Source: an uncultured bacterium (GTDB lineage: Bacteria > Bacteroidota > Bacteroidia > Bacteroidales > Bacteroidaceae). Taken from it: a stretch of DNA of 64,000 nucleotides. Where the stretch lies: NCBI GenBank assembly GCA_905215555.1, contig CAJMQU010000011.1, positions 31,716 to 95,715 on the forward strand, in the 5' to 3' direction. Both the position numbers and the translations under genes were made by a program. Under the pieces are notes generated by a model. It saw only the letters and a list, made by a program, of their open reading frames with translations. It searched no databases and was not told where the DNA came from. Positions 62,683 through 64,000 of this stretch are shown here, piece after piece (within the stretch, counting starts at the first letter, position 1; each line of letters begins with the position of its first letter).

Positions 62683-63147
62683 ATGGAAAAAATAGACAAT
62701 CTTGACCGGCAGATTCTGGAGATCATTTCTCAGAATGCCCGCATTCCTTTCAAAGATGTAGCTGCTGAGTGTGGCGTATCACGTGCTGCCATTCATCAAC
62801 GTGTGCAACGTTTGATTGACTTAGGCGTAATCGTCGGTTCCGGTTATCATGTGAACCCCAAATCTCTTGGCTACAGAACCTGCACGTATGTAGGTATCAA
62901 GTTGGAGAAAGGTTCCATGTATAAATCAGTGGTTGCCGAAATGGAGAAAGTACCGGAAATTGTGGAATGTCACTTCACCACGGGCCCTTACACGATGCTG
63001 ACGAAAGTATATGCACGGGATAACGAGCACCTGATGGACTTGCTGAATAACAAAATGCAGGAAATTCCGGGTGTGACCGCTACTGAAACGCTGATTTCAC
63101 TGGAACAAAGCATTAAGAAGGAAATTCCTATTTGTCCGGAGAAATAA
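62683..63147 (+). CDS. Lrp/AsnC-family transcriptional regulator
   Basis: A 154-residue regulator. An N-terminal HTH (LDRQILEIISQNARIPFKDVAAECGVSRAAIHQRVQRL) is followed by the RAM/AsnC ligand-binding domain (about 65-145, with VECHFTTGPYTMLTKVYARD). Family members respond to amino acids and form octamers. Targets are not known. DUF4491 follows after 10 bp, probably as a cotranscribed gene. Confidence 0.92.
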   Translation: MEKIDNLDRQILEIISQNARIPFKDVAAECGVSRAAIHQRVQRLIDLGVIVGSGYHVNPKSLGYRTCTYVGIKLEKGSMYKSVVAEMEKVPEIVECHFTTGPYTMLTKVYARDNEHLMDLLNNKMQEIPGVTATETLISLEQSIKKEIPICPEK

Positions 63148-63157
63148 CAGATAAACT

Positions 63158-63469
63158 ATGGAATTTTTAAACGAATATCATCTTTCGGGTCTATTCATCG
63201 GCATTTGTACCTTCCTCATCATCGGGTTGTTTCATCCCGTTGTCGTGAAGGCCGAGTACTATTGGGGTACCAAATGCTGGTGGATTTTTCTCTTGCTGGG
63301 CATCGGAGGCGTTGCCGCTTCGCTTTGCATAGAGAATATCCTGATAGCTTCACTTTTAGGCGTTTTTGCTTTCTCTTCGTTCTGGACGATTAAAGAAGTT
63401 TTCGAACAAGAGGACCGGGTCAAGAAAGGATGGTTCCCGAAGAACCCCAAACGCACGTATAAGTTCTAA
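63158..63469 (+). CDS. DUF4491 membrane protein
   Basis: A 103-residue protein with three hydrophobic helices and a basic C-terminus (WFPKNPKRTYKF). It begins MEFLNEYHLSGLFIGICTFLIIGLFHPVVVKAEYYWGTKCWW, which fits Bacteroidales DUF4491. Function unknown. It follows the Lrp-like regulator closely. Confidence 0.85.
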   Translation: MEFLNEYHLSGLFIGICTFLIIGLFHPVVVKAEYYWGTKCWWIFLLLGIGGVAASLCIENILIASLLGVFAFSSFWTIKEVFEQEDRVKKGWFPKNPKRTYKF

Positions 63470-63565
63470 AAAACTAAGAAGTGAACAGCATATTTTATCC
63501 GAAAGGTTTGCATATTTCAACTGAATATATTATTTTTGTGCCCGCTATCCGATAAGGATAACACC

Positions 63566-63639
63566 GGACTTGTAGCTCAGTTGGTTAGAGCAACAGACTC
63601 ATAATCTGGAGGTCCCTGGTTCAAGCCCAGGCTGGTCCA
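63566..63639 (+). tRNA. tRNA with CAU anticodon (Met, or Ile2 if modified)
   Basis: A 74-nt cloverleaf: acceptor GGACTTG/CTGGTCC (one T-T mismatch and a wobble), D stem GCTC/GAGC, anticodon loop CTCATAA giving CAU, T arm CCTGG-TTCAAGC-CCAGG, discriminator A. CCA is not encoded. It is not initiator-like. Elongator Met or tile-modified Ile cannot be separated by reading alone. Confidence 0.9.
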
Positions 63640-63650
63640 CTTTCAAAATC

Positions 63651-63681
63651 AAGGAGTTACGAAATTCGCAACTCCTTTTTT
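63651..63681 (+). terminator. Terminator of the tRNA transcript
   Basis: GGAGTT-A-CGAA pairs with TTCG-C-AACTCC, followed by a run of six T, 12 bp after the tRNA. Confidence 0.85.
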
Positions 63682-63868
63682 CTTGCCCTTGCGTAAACAA
63701 TGCGTAAACAAACTGTTTGAGTTGGCCATGTTTAACACATAGAATTTCAATGATGCTCCATGCAATCCTGTAATATCTTTACCCGAAGTTTTGTTAGTGT
63801 GACGACACTTTACGATTAAATAAACTCAAATATACTCCATTTACATGTTGATTTACAGAATAATGTTA
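63682..63868. other. Stretch after the tRNA with a short direct repeat
   Basis: The sequence TGCGTAAACA is repeated twice in tandem (about 63690-63710). No complete gene is visible. The region could be an attachment-site flank of an element integrated beside the tRNA, but its right end lies outside the window. Confidence 0.35.
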
Positions 63869-63876
63869 TAACTTTG
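63869..63876 (+). promoter_or_regulatory. -7 box near the right end
   Basis: TAACTTTG is a full match, with GTTG 18 bp upstream. It would transcribe the fragment at 63903. Confidence 0.45.
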
Positions 63877-63902
63877 CAAATGCAATGCATTTATGGCGAG
63901 CC

Positions 63903-63980
63903 ATGACCAAGAGGTGCTCTTTCCTTAAAGGAAAAGTGAGTTTGTCTAACCTTCGTGGGAGGGTCATCCCATTCCGATGA
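63903..63980 (+). pseudogene. Possible start of a MobA/MobL-like relaxase gene, frame broken
   Basis: The frame encodes 25 residues, with KGKVSLSNLRGRV. That phrase resembles the N-terminus of MobA/MobL-type mobilisation proteins (SKISLSNVRGRVDYIS). The frame stops at 63978, while another frame continues as SSHSDESKRR to the window edge, so it may be shifted or a different short gene. Too little is seen to be sure. Confidence 0.3.
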
Positions 63981-64000
63981 ATCGAAGCGTAGAGGGAGTA

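Overview
The window is a chromosomal segment of a gut Bacteroides-type bacterium (order Bacteroidales). The evidence is a SusC/SusD pair, a hybrid two-component system, HU-HIG and DUF4491-type genes, a MetG with a KISTS motif, and many promoters with the Bacteroides -7 box (TAnnTTTG) in place of -10/-35 hexamers. Coding density is high and most genes sit in short operons with ATGA or TAATG overlaps.

Layout. Positions 1-1242 hold the 3' end of a GH2-type glycosidase. Positions 1.3-15.5 kb are mostly housekeeping: a DUF4890 protein, an outer-membrane barrel, a LytS/LytT-like pair, rbfA with a LolC/E-like permease, an O-methyltransferase, pyk, aroQ, a XerD-like recombinase, an OmpA/TPR lipoprotein, a thioredoxin-like lipoprotein and a ComM-like ATPase. 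Positions 15.6-41.2 kb form a glycan-utilisation region. On the plus strand are SusC, SusD, an unrecognised Thr/Ser-rich lipoprotein, a GH92 and a small exported protein. On the minus strand are GH89 (alpha-N-acetylglucosaminidase), an HGSNAT-like acyltransferase, a second GH92, a GH28-like protein and a histidine phosphatase, next to an HTCS regulator that overlaps an ADP-forming acyl-CoA synthetase. The glycosidase set suggests a host-type glycan with alpha-mannose and alpha-GlcNAc. A HU-HIG gene between the two halves is broken by two in-frame stops.

Positions 41.5-45.4 kb hold RavA/ViaA and a HAD phosphatase. Positions 45.4-47.6 kb are an AT-rich accessory patch: an inverted-repeat element, a fused pair of gene remnants and an intact MACPF lipoprotein. 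Positions 47.8-60 kb run from metG into a surface-glycan locus: a Wzx-type flippase, six predicted glycosyltransferases, and a synthase/phosphatase/cytidylyltransferase trio that could make CMP-KDN or another nonulosonate. The rest holds a sirtuin, two FKBP isomerases, an Lrp regulator, DUF4491 and a CAU tRNA followed by what may be the start of a mobile element.

The most unexplained signal is a set of intergenic arrays of short half-sites. Four arrays have an 11- or 22-bp period and two have a 7-bp period. Each locus has its own sequence, but they share phasing and inverted symmetry. The best biological lead is the MACPF toxin-like gene next to a surface-glycan locus, which recalls BSAP antimicrobial toxins of Bacteroidales. 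All functions are inferred from reading the sequence; no database search was run.
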